Shown one piece after another: positions 1 through 9,560 of a stretch of DNA of 45,589 bases. The stretch's first letter is position 1; each line of letters begins with the position of its first letter. Under the pieces are notes generated by a model. The model was given only the letters and a program-made list of their open reading frames with translations. It searched no databases and had not been told where the DNA came from. This DNA comes from Chara braunii (lineage: Eukaryota; Streptophyta; Charophyceae; Charales; Characeae): the NCBI GenBank assembly GCA_003427395.1, contig BFEA01000170.1, positions 187,571 to 233,159 on the forward strand. Reading direction: 5' to 3'. The translations under genes were made by a program, and so were the position numbers.

Positions 1-807
1 GGGAGTTGGGAGGGGGGGCGGGGTGAGGGACGTGAAAGGGGCCGGCGAGAAGCGAGGCGGAAAGTCCGGCGGAAAACGTGTGGTCGGGCTGCCCCGCGGA
101 GAACGTGTGGCCAGGCAAGCCCCGCGTACCATGGCGGGAGTATTGTTTTTGAAACGAGAGGACTACTTATTTACTTAGATTAAGTTATATCTGAATTTTC
201 TCTCGGTCCGCATAGGATTGTCAGGCTGTATGGTACCTAGGGTGCCAAAAAAAAAACAAAAAAAAAAAACAGAGTGCCCAAATAAGCGGAACGAATCGGG
301 GAGGGTAGGAAAAAAGGGTGTTGTGTCAGATGACGACAACCGCGTGATTTGTACCTGTTCGGGGGCTGAAGGGCACACACACGTAACTGCTGAGTCTGCT
401 GTATAGACCGGTAGAGATCATGCGCTCAAATCCTGATGGATTGGGATGACGATCGGCCCTGGGCTTTTGCGTTTTCTCAGAAAGAAACGAAAGGGCCGCT
501 AAGGTTTTCTAGGGGGTCCAGGCTGGTAGAGCGGATCGCGAGTGTGGGGGTGATTGTCAGTCTGTCAGAGGCAAGAAATGGACTATAGGAGGGAGGGTCG
601 CAAGCCTGCTCGATTTCTCGCTTACGGCTTTGCATCCGGATAATGACGAGAGACGACGAGCGATGACGAGAGATTAAAGGTTGGGGAAAAAAAAGAAGTA
701 AGTAGACATGTAGTCCCGTCTTGTCTGGTGTTTCGAACCATTTTAAAATCTAATAAATAAATGGGCCTCGCTCTACCTGACGACATGCAGAAAAGACAAA
801 AAATACG
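1..807. other. unannotated leading stretch
   Basis: The first 130 bases are G-rich and GC-rich; the rest is of mixed composition with an A run near 248-271. No open frame here has recognisable protein character and no RNA gene is apparent. If the RRM gene downstream begins upstream of this window, this is intronic, but nothing in the sequence proves it. Confidence 0.4.
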
Positions 808-868
808 GCGATGTATCACTTCCTGTTCTAGGGGAAGATTCATTCTCGTTTTCCACATTTGGTGGAGT
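808..868 (-). repeat. isolated copy of the dispersed foldback-arm motif
   Basis: The stretch contains TGTTCTAGGGGAAGATTCAT followed by TCTCGTTTTCCACATTT. It matches in reverse orientation the motif that recurs many times between 34 and 38 kb and forms both arms of the hairpin at 38138-38268. This copy is single-armed and diverged. Confidence 0.5.
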
Positions 869-997
869 AAGTAGAGGTGCAAGGCTTAATAGCTCCTCCT
901 GGAATCGTATGCGTGTGTTGTGTGAGTATGCGTGTGTTGTGTGAGTATGCGTGTGTGCGTGTTCGTGTATGTGTGTGTGTTTGTATATATAGAAATC

Positions 998-999
<2 letters not shown>

Positions 1000-1054
<55 letters not shown>

Positions 1055-1074
1055 GGAGGGGGGGGGGGGGGGGG
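1000..1074 (+). repeat. compound microsatellite (GT)n(GA)n(G)n
   Basis: An uninterrupted GT run passes directly into a GA run and then a G run of about 18 bases. The same GT-then-GA order recurs at 29309, 34826, 36864, 37076 and 37380. A shorter GT stretch and an imperfect repeat of TGTGTGAGTATGCG precede it (about 910-980). Open frames across it encode only Cys-Val and Arg-Glu repeats and are not genes. Confidence 0.9.
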
Positions 1075-2237
1075 TTGGCGCCGTGAAGGGGGAGAGAAGA
1101 ATACGAAGGACGCTACAAGGATGTTATGATTTTTGCAGTGCGTGAGTCTTTATTTTCTTTTGGGGCGGGGGGAGGCGTGATCCGGGCACTCTGGCCCGGT
1201 TCACCCCGTGGTCGCCGTTTCGTTGTGATGACTGGAAAGCGGGTCCAGCGTCCCTCACATCAAGAATAAAACACAGTATTTCACAGGTATTCGAAGGAAG
1301 CAATGAATGAAGGATTCAGTATGTTGGGTATGCGGACGGAAGACTTCCTGATCGGAGTCATCGGACGTAAAGCACTAGTCGATACATAGAATACGAAGTG
1401 CATTTTCCCTTCTTTATTCCCAACAAGGCCTATTGCCCAAGGCGAGCAATGTTGAAAACTAGAGCAATAGGGGCAGGCAGACGGGTTATCGTGTCACCAC
1501 TGGACATGTAGCCCCGCGCCTCCAGAGTTCCTGACCCTGGAAGAGCCAGGGCACCAGTACCACTACTGCTGATTAAGTCTCCGCACTTTTTTTTTTGTGT
1601 GTGTTCTTTTTGGGATCTTTTCCGCGTTCTTTTTTGTTTACTTTTGTGCGGGCCTCTGGAAATTCGGTCGGGGGGAATTATATGATTTTGTATCGTGAGC
1701 CAGGAGTTCGCGATTGCTCGTCGGGATTCATCGTGTCGGCGAGGCAGCCTTCGGTCCTCGTCGGGATTCATCGTCGGGACGCTGTACGTTCGTCGGGGAA
1801 GGCGGAGTGCTCCGGAGGGCAAGAAGGGGAAGGGACCCCAAGGGGAAGGCTTGTAATATTTGTATATTTGTATATTTGTTCGCATGATCGTTCTGGGAAC
1901 CTGGTCATCGCTGAAAATTGCCGAAAAAAGGAAAGGGACCGTGGCCTGTATCGCCACGACGTGCGACCGCTCGGAATCGAAACACTTGTTTTCTTTTCCT
2001 TGTTGTTCTTTTTGTGGAGTCGGTGCTGTGGGAGTCCGCGGGGGCCAGGTCCCACCAGCAAAAAGGATTGGATTCAGCTCGTGAATCTGGACGTGTTTTC
2101 GGCAGAGATGCAGATAAGCCGTTCGATCTCGGTTTTCTGCATCTTTTTCGGGAACGACGTCTACATTCAGGTGTGCAATCCAGTTTTCTGTCCTAGTGGC
2201 CTCTCAGTTAATCAATGCGTGGAGGACTCGTTTCTAC
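1075..2237. other. unannotated; short degenerate repeat near 1700-1797
   Basis: No gene is recognised. Around 1718-1797 the phrase TCGTCGGGATTCATCGT occurs twice with related CGTCGGG words, a small degenerate tandem repeat. Open frames of up to about 220 codons exist on both strands (for example 1595-2263), but they overlap, are rich in Phe/Leu/Ser from T-rich runs, and show no domain. Confidence 0.4.
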
Positions 2238-2356
2238 TACCCTACCCGTCTTCCCCTGAATAAAACCGTACGGTCCTTAGGGCTGTCTACCGCCCCGAAG
2301 TTGCTCCAAATTCAGGTGCAAGGACCGTACGTTCTATTTGGGGGAAAGAAGGTGAG
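2238..2356. mobile_element. snap-back MITE-like element, copy 1
   Basis: The left end reads CTACCCGTCTTCCCCTGAAT and the right end is its approximate reverse complement (TTGGGGGAAAGAAGGTGAG). Inner arms ACCGTACGGTCCTT and AAGGACCGTACG pair exactly. Length and ends match the ~112-bp family seen also at 4595, 10618, 11824, 21359, 25914 and 35836. It has no coding capacity, so it would be non-autonomous. Confidence 0.75.
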
Positions 2357-2579
2357 GTCTGTAGATCGGCAGGCAGTGAGTGATATCGTACTGTGTCTGC
2401 TGATAACGAGTATCTTCCTTTTTTCTCTTTTCATGAAAATAGGTGCCGAAGATCTTTTTTTCTTTTTTTTCTTTTTTTTTTCACCGCCAGTGTATCATGC
2501 CAGGGGACCTTGCCCTCGTGGCAAGGTCCTATTAGTTCGGATAACTCGTTTGAGACCGTGTTTGGCAAGGAACGTCGAA

Positions 2580-2686
2580 TCCGGGGCAAGGTCCCACTTG
2601 CGCAAATTAGGAGATTTCGCCCGTTGATCTTTGCTGTCTACGGTCAGCATCTCTTAATTCGTGCAAGTGGGACCTTGTCCCCGGTT
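2580..2686. repeat. long near-perfect palindrome (foldback element)
   Basis: The left arm begins CCGGGGCAAGGTCCCACTTG at about 2581 and the right arm ends CAAGTGGGACCTTGTCCCCGG at about 2685. The arms are about 35 bases with a few mismatches and enclose roughly 35 bases. A related GGGACCTTGCC / GGCAAGGTCC inverted pair lies just upstream at 2502-2530. The ends differ from the CTACCGTCTTC family, so this is a separate foldback type. Confidence 0.75.
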
Positions 2687-2694
2687 TGACTAGA

Positions 2695-2815
2695 CCCCTG
2701 GCCTCTATCGCCCACCTGCTGTAGCAGGTATCGCAGCTGCTGGTGGGGGGTCCAGCTCCCGCATGTTCACTCGTAGGAGGCTTGAGCACGGATGTGGGCT
2801 GCTACGGGGCTCACC
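2695..2815 (-). repeat. dispersed repeat matching 38690-38810 in opposite orientation
   Basis: The reverse complement of this segment aligns over about 118 bases with the 3' part of the tRNA-headed element at 38690-39040. Shared words include CCCCGTAGCAGCC, ATCCGTGCTCAAGCCTCC and CTGCTACAGCAGGTGGGCGAT. It is probably a truncated copy of that SINE-like element lacking the tRNA-like head. Confidence 0.7.
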
Positions 2816-3002
2816 GGAATACGACAGTGAAAAAAAAAAAAGAAAAGGCCTGAAAGGACGTCCTGTCCATTTAAAAGAACTAGGCTTTAAAAACCCGGTT
2901 AAGTGCGACCTTGGCCCCGGGTCGGCATTTTGCACATGTGCTTTAACACTTGCGCGCGGAACATGAAAGTGGATCGGGCTCGCGATCACACTCGTTTTTT
3001 AA

Positions 3003-3085
3003 GGTAGTGCCGTGGGAGCCCGCGACAGACGTGTTTGTTGTCCTTTTTGACGGTAGTGCCGTGGGAGCCCGCGACAGACGTGTTT
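3003..3085. repeat. tandem repeat, 2 x 49 bp
   Basis: A 34-base phrase beginning GGTAGTGCCGTGGGAGCCCG is repeated exactly at 3003 and 3052 with a T-rich spacer between. A diverged relative (GGTGCTGTGGGAGTCCGCGG) lies near 2022. Confidence 0.85.
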
Positions 3086-3261
3086 AATACAGACTCGTAG
3101 TGCGTAGAATGCATGTAAGTGGGGGGGCGACGAGATCGAGGCCCGTTAGGATACGTTACGTTACGTTAGCGCCGTTAGGCACCGTTAGGCACTCAATGGG
3201 ATGTTGTTTTAAGTTCTTTGCCAAGTTTGCCGGCAGCTGTCTATCCCTGCCCGACTGTCTT

Positions 3262-3333
3262 TTTATTTCTTACTTTATTTCTTACTTTATTTCTTACTTT
3301 TTTTTTTACTTTTTTTTTACTTTTTTTTTTTTG
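3262..3333. repeat. T-rich tandem repeat (TTTATTTCTTAC)n
   Basis: Three copies of a 12-base TTTATTTCTTAC-like unit pass into T runs interrupted by AC. It is simple-sequence DNA with no gene. Confidence 0.85.
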
Positions 3334-3589
3334 TTGAAAAGAAGCAACTGCTCCGGTGGGCGCCTCTTCTCTCTTTTTTTTTTTTCTCCCTAACGCCTTG
3401 GTCTCAACCTTCAACCCTAAGGTCGAGCCAAGAGAAGGGAGGGCAGAAAAAGCGCCTTAATTTGGACGTATTTTATGCAAAGAAACAGAGCCTTATTATG
3501 GATCTATCCAGTTCTGAATCATCGGTGTCTTGTTCTGAAAAAAAAGGGCTTGACGTATCATCTCATGAATCTCACGAACCCCATAAATT

Positions 3590-3745
3590 TCAACATAGTA
3601 TTTTCTGTTCATCTTATTGCATCTGGATTCGAACTTGCGTCTGTACTTCAACAGTTGAGCTAGGCCCGGTGGTAAAATATTGGATTCGAACTTGCGTCTG
3701 ATACACCGCGCGACACCCTCTGGGCCAGGTCTGCCCACCTCCGGC
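3590..3745 (-). repeat. tRNA-derived SINE-like element
   Basis: Read on the minus strand this contains CCTAGCTCAACTGTTGAAGT (A-box-like) followed by CGCAAGTTCGAATCC (B-box-like), spaced as in a tRNA. The phrase GCAAGTTCGAATCCA occurs twice, about 55 bases apart, so the head is partly duplicated. The post-head sequence AGATGNAAT resembles the copies at 24540 and 25085. No complete cloverleaf is formed, so this is a SINE head rather than a tRNA gene. Confidence 0.55.
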
Positions 3746-3877
3746 GTCAGCTGACAACCGGGTCTGGGACTGGGCCTCTGAACCCCTGGACCACCTTTAT
3801 TTCATATCGAATATTGATCTTATTCAAGGTCCGTTATGTAGGTAATAGAAGCAGTGGAGGGGTCCTTTTTCAGTTCT

Positions 3878-3897
3878 CCCCCCCCCCCCCCCCCCCC
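3878..3897. repeat. poly-C run (20)
   Basis: A homopolymer run of 20 C flanked by further C-rich sequence. The length is likely to be error-prone. Confidence 0.9.
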
Positions 3898-4594
3898 AGC
3901 CCCTTTCCCCCGTCTTTCCCCCAAACAGAGGACTTACATCACTGTTCCTTGATTTGAACGGAGAATGTTCTTCACTGATATGCTCGGTGAGAGTACAGCT
4001 GGATGACCAGCAGAGAGGCCTAAGGTTCAGGTCGCAGGACAGAGAGGTGAGAATCCGGTGGCAAGCTGCATTCAGGCAGGGGCAATTGTGAAACTTGCTC
4101 CCCTTGGGCAGTGGTAACTACGCTAATAGTACTCTTGCAGTGTTCGGTTGTGTCATCTGTGCTGCCTGTTTTCTGTACTGGTATGAATCAATACTATGTT
4201 ATCCTTCGTACCAGATCTTTTTGAAGTGTTCTTAAATGACTTGAATAAGGGATGGGATGGGGCACTCCCGCTCGAGCACGTGTCACGTCACGACTGAGCG
4301 AGTGAAAAACAGAATGTGTTTTTTTTTTCGTACGGGTAACGCATATGTATATAAGGAATAATAAATGTAGAGAATTAGGGTAAAGGAGAAGAATATCCCC
4401 TTGTACATCCAGTGGAAGTGCCACAGATATAACACCCCCTTTCAAAAAGAGAGAGGCATAGATGATCTTCGACGTATGTGCATGTCGTAGATTGGGTGTT
4501 CAGTGTCGTCTTGAAAGGTGAGAATTAAGGCTCCTGATGTTCTTTTTATATTTATGTATATAATGATGCAGGTGAGTGAAAGATAAAGCGAAAT

Positions 4595-4706
4595 TACCGT
4601 CGTCACCTGAATACAACGCAGGCCGTTATAGCTGCATTCGGAGACGCTTTCAGTCTGGACACAGTGATAATGACCAGGTGTGCGTTGTATTAGGTTGAAG
4701 ACGGTA
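4595..4706. mobile_element. snap-back MITE-like element, copy 2
   Basis: It begins TACCGTCGTCACCTGAATAC and ends GTATTAGGTTGAAGACGGTA, reverse complements with few mismatches. The inner arms carry GGCCGTTATAGCTGCATTC and CAGTGATAATGACCAGG, the family's second conserved block. It is a 112-bp hairpin with no coding content. Confidence 0.8.
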
Positions 4707-4869
4707 GTTGTTGAGACCGAGTCCCACGTGCCCAAATTTCCCCTGTTCATGGCCGTTGATTGATGTTGGTAATCTGTGGCCAGGAATGGAGAAGTGGAAA
4801 ATAATAGAATATACGGTTAAGTGGAGGGAGGCACGTGGGTCATACTATGGTACCATGACTTGCGAGAGT

Positions 4870-4943
4870 ACCGGACTTGAAAGATACCTTGTATACATTC
4901 ATTATCAGGGTGTGTGACATTCATGTTCGGGGGNAGGCGGTAG
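4870..4943. mobile_element. partial snap-back MITE-like element, copy 3
   Basis: CTTGTATACATTCATTATCAGGGTG and the end GGGGNAGGCGGTAG align with the right half of the copy at 10618-10728. The left arm is not clearly present. One ambiguous base (N, 4934) lies inside the right end. Confidence 0.45.
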
Positions 4944-5455
4944 TAATTGTCTTTTGCTGTTTTATTTCTCTTTCCATTTGTTTTTGTGTTTGGTTTCTTC
5001 AATCGAGTTGCGCTTTTGGATCCCTTCGTTCAAGTCTTGCTTGTTTCCCTGGGGACTATCTGGTTCTTTCTCTGTTCGGTTCTTATCTGGTTTTCTTCCC
5101 TGGGACTATCTGGGACTCTCCATTCGGTTCTTCATCTGGTGATGCTCCTACCTGTCGGCGCTGTCGCTGATGCACGTCGTGCGGGGCAAGTTGTGTAAGG
5201 AATGCCCAAATGCCCTATGGATGTTCTTTGATTCAGAATCTCAGATGTTCTTTACATAATATTTTTGCTTTACATAATATATTTGCTGTGGAAAAGTTAA
5301 TCCCATGACGTCCACATGAGGAAGTGATTCGAATTCCGGTCTTTTCATTTCAAACTCGAAAGGCATTTTCAATTGAGTAATATATGGAGAAGGTATTTTA
5401 CTATTTTCGATTGATTAATATATGGAGAAGGCATTTTCGACTGCCATCTTAGGGC
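4944..5455. other. unannotated, with small AT-rich tandem repeats
   Basis: It holds short duplications: TTTACATAATAT twice near 5254-5282, and a roughly 42-base unit containing ATATATGGAGAAGG twice between 5360 and 5440. TC-rich open frames (4877-5198) show no domain. Confidence 0.4.
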
Positions 5456-5547
5456 GTATACTCACACAATTGAATTTTCTTGACTGAAATTGGAATCTGG
5501 CTGTAAATGCGGTGCAGTACATCCAGGGAAATTCAAGTGTGAGTATA
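5456..5547. mobile_element. foldback element with GTATACTCACAC ends
   Basis: The left arm GTATACTCACACAATTGAA and the right arm TTCAAGTGTGAGTATAC are reverse complements apart from a 1-2 base offset, enclosing about 50 bases. The terminal word resembles that of the foldback at 23524-23626, suggesting a second MITE-like family. No target-site duplication is evident. Confidence 0.6.
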
Positions 5548-5821
5548 CAATTTTATTCATGATAGCTCCAAGCTTGGCAATACAAGCCGCCTCCTGTAAT
5601 TCTCATCCTTTTCTTTTCTTTTCTTTTTTCCTTTTCAGTTTTGTTTTGGTGTTTCCCCAGCCTCCTCGTACTCTTTTTAAATTCTTCCATTTTCTGTCTG
5701 TTTTCTTCTTGTTTCCCTCTCCCCCTTGGTTGTTACTGTATCGTTTGTGATCTCTTGTGTCCGAGTCCCCTTCCTGGCTTTTTCTTTGATGGCAGAACCA
5801 TTGGGCCTTGCTCCGCTACAC

Positions 5822-5895
5822 AACATTGTGCATGTATCTGGAGGTCGTATTTGTCCCCAACATTGTGCATGTATCTGGAGGTCGTATTTGTCCCG
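5822..5895. repeat. perfect tandem duplication, 2 x 37 bp
   Basis: The unit starting AACATTGTGCATGTATCTGG is repeated head to tail, identical except for its final base. The identity suggests a recent duplication. Confidence 0.9.
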
Positions 5896-5989
5896 ATGCA
5901 CTCAAAATGTTGGACTCGGACGAATGCACCTGGTCTAGTAAGGGCTCTGAATGTGTGTAGAATGTTGAGCAGTGGAGCAAGGCCAATTG

Positions 5990-5992
<3 letters not shown>

Positions 5993-6025
<33 letters not shown>
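5993..6025. repeat. (GT)n microsatellite
   Basis: Seventeen or so GT dinucleotides, about 110 bases upstream of the first recognised RRM exon and so intronic if the gene model is right. Confidence 0.9.
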
Positions 6026-6029
<4 letters not shown>

Positions 6030-6137
6030 ACATGCGTGAATGTCGAATTTCGGAGTTGGGAATGTTTTCGAAGAACAACGAACAGGAATAAATCAAGTCT
6101 TTGTATTTTGTTCTCGTATCGTCTTGGGACATTGCAG

Positions 6138-6311
6138 GCCTCATGGACAGCACGCTGTTGTCCTCTCTGAGGATGCCCACAAGCACTTAGGAACGATCCA
6201 CACGGAGAGGGAGGAGTCGAGCCGCACAAACAATAGCAGCGCTCGTCAGATCTACCTGACTTTCCCAGCAGACAGCACATTCACGGAGGACGATGTGTCC
6301 GCATACTTCAG
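6138..6311 (+). CDS. RRM exon A of a plant CCCH/RRM-type RNA-binding protein (partial gene)
   Basis: This exon encodes the start of an RNA recognition motif. It opens after an acceptor (CATTGCAG, AG at 6136-6137) and ends at a donor CAG|GTACGT (GT at 6312). Read from the second base it gives about 58 residues: a polar linker (ESSRTNNSSARQ), the RNP2-type strand QIYLTFP, and the helix TFTEDDVSAYFR. The wording QIYLTFPADSTFTEDDV is typical, as I recall, of plant CCCH zinc-finger proteins that carry one CCCH finger upstream of a single RRM. Such proteins bind RNA in nucleus or cytoplasm. No CCCH finger is visible in this window, so earlier exons lie upstream or were missed. The last two bases (AG) combine with the first base of the 8567 exon to complete an Arg codon. 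The family assignment is from memory of motifs; the exon itself is strongly supported by its frame and junctions. Confidence 0.82.
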
Positions 6312-6862
6312 GTACGTTCTTGTCACCTTCTCTCTCTCTCTCTCTTGTAGCGGTTTCTAGATTTATGTGTGTCACCCTTCGATATGCAGGGGCAGATGCA
6401 TTCCGATCTTCTCTATTTTATTTTATTTTTTTGAAAGCCTCGGCCCTCTAGAGGGGCGATAAGAATGTCCTCCTCTAGTGGATCCTTCGTTGGCTGCTCC
6501 GGTCTACTGCTTGTGCGGGTCATCTGCTGGGAATCGCGCCCAGCGTCATACAATAACTTTCCATGACACTTACCGGGGCCATTACGCGGCTTCAACCAAG
6601 AAAAACATTTCTGGCGCAAAGAGACTGCCTGAGCCTGTACATATTCTCCGCAAAAGGTCGAGACTTCCTGAGCCTGTGGCCAGTACCCTGTCAAAATAGC
6701 CCTTAAGCTCCATGGCCATGGCGGGTGGAGCACCATTTTCCTCCAACCTATGTCCCACCATCGCCAAGTAAGTTGTGCTGTGGGAAATTGCGTGAACGCG
6801 TGCTCAGTGGTCTCTGCCCACCCACCTTTGTGGCTTGAAGGTGCTGAGGCATCGTGGACACC

Positions 6863-6938
6863 AGGGCAGGGGCATGCTGATCTTTCATTTTCTCTATCTT
6901 GATCCAACTTTGACGTTTGTGATCTTCCGAAGGATGTG
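6863..6938 (-). pseudogene. diverged U6 snRNA-like copy (intronic)
   Basis: On the minus strand it reads CATCCTTCGGAAGATCAC, then AAAGTTGGATCAAGATAGAG, then GATCAGCATGCCCCTGCCC. These are the successive blocks of U6 (5' stem-loop, ACGATACAGAGA region, GCATGGCCCC) in the right order and spacing, with many substitutions. It ends before the U6 3' domain. It lies in the RRM-gene intron, antisense to it. Confidence 0.6.
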
Positions 6939-8423
6939 AGACTCAGTTTTCTGAAGGACATGTTTTCCGATTGGACGTCCTTTTCTTAGTGGCCTTAACA
7001 GGACTACCGGCAAAATTATTGAGCTCTTACTGTGTACACAGGTAAGAGCCAGGCTTAGCTTCAGGTGAACTGGTCCTGAGAGGTTGAATCCTTATGGATA
7101 AAATGACTCTGAATTACCCAGGGCGGTCAGTTGGTTGATGTTACCTCAACTTGAAGCCGTTACCCTTTTCAATAAAGAAAAAAGCGAAGCGAGAGCGCGG
7201 AATCAGCAGTTGTGAGTTGCAGCCGGAAATAATTTTGGGAACTTGGGGACAAAGAAATGATGCCCGAAGTGGAGAGAGAAGAGGAAGTGTCTGGACGTTG
7301 TACTCTAGCTCCACTTCCCACCGAATGTGAAATATAATGGCTCTTTTCGCAAATGGATGTAGTGTGTACGCATATGTTTGTAATGGCACTCGTCTGGTGG
7401 CGGGTACAACCCACCGGCCCAATAGGCCTTGAAACGTAGGGCTGGACCAACGTGATATGGAAAAGATGGGCATGGGGATTGCTGTGTCCATACGTCGGTG
7501 TGCTGATCTCAGAGATTTGGAAGAAACTATTGATGGGAAAGCTCTCGGACATATGAATCAGATGCGAAAGAAGTTGGACATTTCAATGCAAAGAAACTGT
7601 TAGACATTTTATGTGATAGTGCGACGACTCGAGTGGATATGTGTGAAGTATGATACAGTGATTCAGAGGAACGTGTGATTTATGGGCCTTCTGAAATGAC
7701 TCGAGAATTTCGTTACTTGGGTCCCTGGAGTCTGCAGATGGATGGAACGAAAACAAAAAAAAACGTGATGCCGGGCGAGAAGAGAGCGTGAAATTTAGGA
7801 ACAAAAATTCACTGGAGTTGAACCGCCTACTTGTGGTGCTCTTTTCGCAGACGTCTTTGGCATGTTGTGACTGTTGTTTATGGCCAGGCTGTGGAGCTCG
7901 GAAATGTGATTATCGCTATGTGCATGTAAAGAACAGGCAGAGACAGATGGCCTTAAAAGTTTCTGGCTGCTGGTGGAGTGCAGCAGGACCCCTGGCAGAG
8001 GGTTACTGCGAGGGGATATGCAATGGTGTGAATGCAGTGCCGTTTTTGTTCTTGCAAGGCAATGGCAATAGCTGGGAAGGGCGTGGCTGGCTACCTTGGG
8101 GCGCAATGGACATTTGAGGAGCGGGTGCAGAGGCTCTCTGAAAGTAATCTGGGTGGGGAAGGTGGAGAGAGGGAATGGGGAGACTGCGCCCTGGTCTTGT
8201 TGGCAATGCGCATTCTGCGATGTACGGTTGATTATGATGCTGTGCACAAACAGAGGGGATCAGCGGCGTTTGGAAAAATGAAGTATTTCTTTGTGCTTTC
8301 CACCTCTTCACAGCAATACCCTTGCTGCCAGCGGCTCCCACATCCATGGCAGTCGATGATCGACAACCAGTTTCAGCCTGATCTTCGTCTAAGCTGGCAT
8401 TCCCTTTGCCAAGTTCGACTGTC

Positions 8424-8430
<7 letters not shown>

Positions 8431-8467
<37 letters not shown>
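8431..8467. repeat. (CT)n microsatellite
   Basis: About 18 CT units, some 100 bases before the acceptor of RRM exon B; the surrounding TC-rich tract may add pyrimidines upstream of the branch region. Confidence 0.9.
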
Positions 8468-8469
<2 letters not shown>

Positions 8470-8566
8470 TTCGTCTTGTTTTTTCGTTTTCTTCCTCTGT
8501 TGGTTGCACTATCTGATCAGTATTGCTCAATGTCGTGTTTTTGTGCTGGGTGTTGCTGCGTGACAG

Positions 8567-8743
8567 GGGTTATGGCCCAGTGCAAGATGTGCGCATCCCT
8601 TTTCAGCAGAAACGGATGTTCGGATTTGTGACATTTCAGTATGCAAGCACAGTGAAGCTTATTCTGTCAGAGAGAAATCCCCATTTCATCTGTAACGCTC
8701 GGGTGCTGGTCAAACCGTACCGAGAGAAGAAACAACTGGAGAG
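8567..8743 (+). CDS. RRM exon B of the CCCH/RRM-type protein (partial gene)
   Basis: This exon completes the RRM begun at 6138-6311. The acceptor is TGACAG (AG at 8565-8566) and the donor GAGAG|GTAGGT (GT at 8744). Translated after one base that closes the split codon, it gives [13 protein letters not shown], the RNP1 segment KRMFGFVTF with its aromatic positions, the loop/helix [10 protein letters not shown], and the last strand [17 protein letters not shown]. The spacing between RNP2 and RNP1 across the junction matches a normal RRM without gaps, which confirms the intron. The exon ends with two bases of a codon, so the next exon must begin with one base; I could not find it. Plant relatives continue with a Leu/Gln-rich helical region. 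The RRM would bind single-stranded RNA; target and localisation cannot be read from the sequence. Confidence 0.87.
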
Positions 8744-8794
8744 GTAGGTCTCCGAGGCGGTTACCCGAGTTTGTCAGGCTTTGCCAATGCATTA

Positions 8795-8872
8795 CCCTAT
8801 TTTTTGGATCGAGCAAGTCACGAGTTCAAACTTGCGATTGCCTACCATCTTTCTACTGAGCTAGCACTTTCT
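8795..8872 (-). repeat. tRNA-like SINE head (weak)
   Basis: On the minus strand TAGCTCAGTAGAAAGATGG resembles an A box, and AAGTTTGAACTCGTGAC a B box at tRNA-like spacing. It lies 50 bases after the RRM exon. No clear tail is seen. Confidence 0.4.
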
Positions 8873-9168
8873 ATGTTACTTTTATGGCGACGGCTTTGTG
8901 GGTGGATTTCCATCTGTCGATCTCATTGTGCATCGTCTTGTGGATCAGGCAGGGTATGTCTAAGAGCTATCCTGGATGCACTTGGCCGCTGGTGGGTCGG
9001 GGCTTCGGATTCAAGAGCTAGCATCTGCCTCGTTATTCTCTCTTTTCTTCCCGGCCGCAGTGTCCGTGGGGTAGAAATGAAATTGTTCTTGCTACCACCC
9101 GTTGGTTGTAACAGACCTGCACATGGTCTACCAGATTCAAGGGTAAACGGATAGCTTCTTTTTCTTCC

Positions 9169-9182
9169 CCCCCCCCCCCCCC
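9169..9182. repeat. poly-C run
   Basis: A homopolymer run of about 14 C within a CT-rich stretch. The surrounding 8876-9296 holds nothing else I recognise. Confidence 0.8.
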
Positions 9183-9284
9183 TTCCCCTCCCCTTTCCAC
9201 GTAGCCGGTGCTGTGTTCTGCTTTCCGTTGTCGAGTTTAATAGCAAAGGGGAGGGTAACGGTTTACTGAGCTTTACTCTTTTTT

Positions 9285-9321
9285 TTTTTTTGTGTGTGTC
9301 ATCCTTGAAAGCGTAGGGGCC

Positions 9322-9353
<32 letters not shown>

Positions 9354-9371
9354 ACGGATGTCCCGAAGGAC
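9285..9371 (-). pseudogene. U6 snRNA retropseudogene with A tail
   Basis: On the minus strand it starts exactly with GTCCTTCGGGACATCCG at 9371, continues TTAAAATTGGAACGATACA and AGAAGATTAGCATGGCCCC, then reaches the GGATGACAC region. There the U6 match stops and about 13 A follow (T run at 9279-9291 on the + strand). This is the form expected of a 3'-truncated U6 RNA reverse-transcribed and inserted by LINE machinery. The 5' end is complete, the body nearly unmutated. Flanking sequences share GAGGGT-AC-GGTTT-CT with a 6-base gap, a possible old target-site duplication. No U6 promoter elements (upstream element or TATA at -25) are evident, so transcription is unlikely. Confidence 0.85.
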
Positions 9372-9465
9372 GAGGGTTACCGTCACGGTTTGCTAATAAC
9401 TATAGATGGAGGAGATGTGGGTGGGACTGTTAGAAAACGAGGATATTAGGTACTAGGTTGGAACC

Positions 9466-9544
9466 AGGCCTTTCCCAGCACGTGCTGCTCCCCACGAATA
9501 GACTGGAGCATTTGTTTGAAAAAAAAAACAAAAAAACAAAAAAG
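9466..9544 (+). mobile_element. A-tailed retroposon 3' end (copy 1)
   Basis: CACGTGCTGCTCCCCACGAA, then TAGACTGGAGCATTTGTTTG, then an A-rich tail with occasional C. The same three parts in the same order occur at 39636-39718, also with an A-rich tail. Recurrence with a tail indicates a retroposed (SINE-like) family; this copy is strongly 5' truncated. Confidence 0.7.
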
Positions 9545-9560
9545 GGTTGGGACCAGGCCT

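Larger units (their letters stand above)
6312..8566 (+). other. 2.25-kb intron of the RRM gene
   Basis: It is bounded by GTACGT and a GTGACAG acceptor. It holds a diverged U6-like copy (6863-6938, minus), a shorter possible one near 6386-6425, and a CT microsatellite at 8431-8467. The rest (6440-6860 and 6940-8430) shows no recognisable gene: open frames such as 7788-8117 and 8032-8631 run through the intron without domain character. Confidence 0.7.

Noticed and set aside
1595-2263. 222-codon plus-strand frame
   Set aside because: Overlapped by long frames on both strands and running into a MITE; Phe/Ser-rich from T-rich sequence.
3590-3745. Functional tRNA genes at 3600, 24640, 36650 and 38990
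   Set aside because: A- and B-box-like words are present but acceptor and anticodon stems do not pair; they are SINE heads.
6386-6425. Additional U6-like fragment on the minus strand
   Set aside because: Only AGAGAAGATC and CCCCTGC-type words match; too short to separate from chance next to the better copy at 6863.
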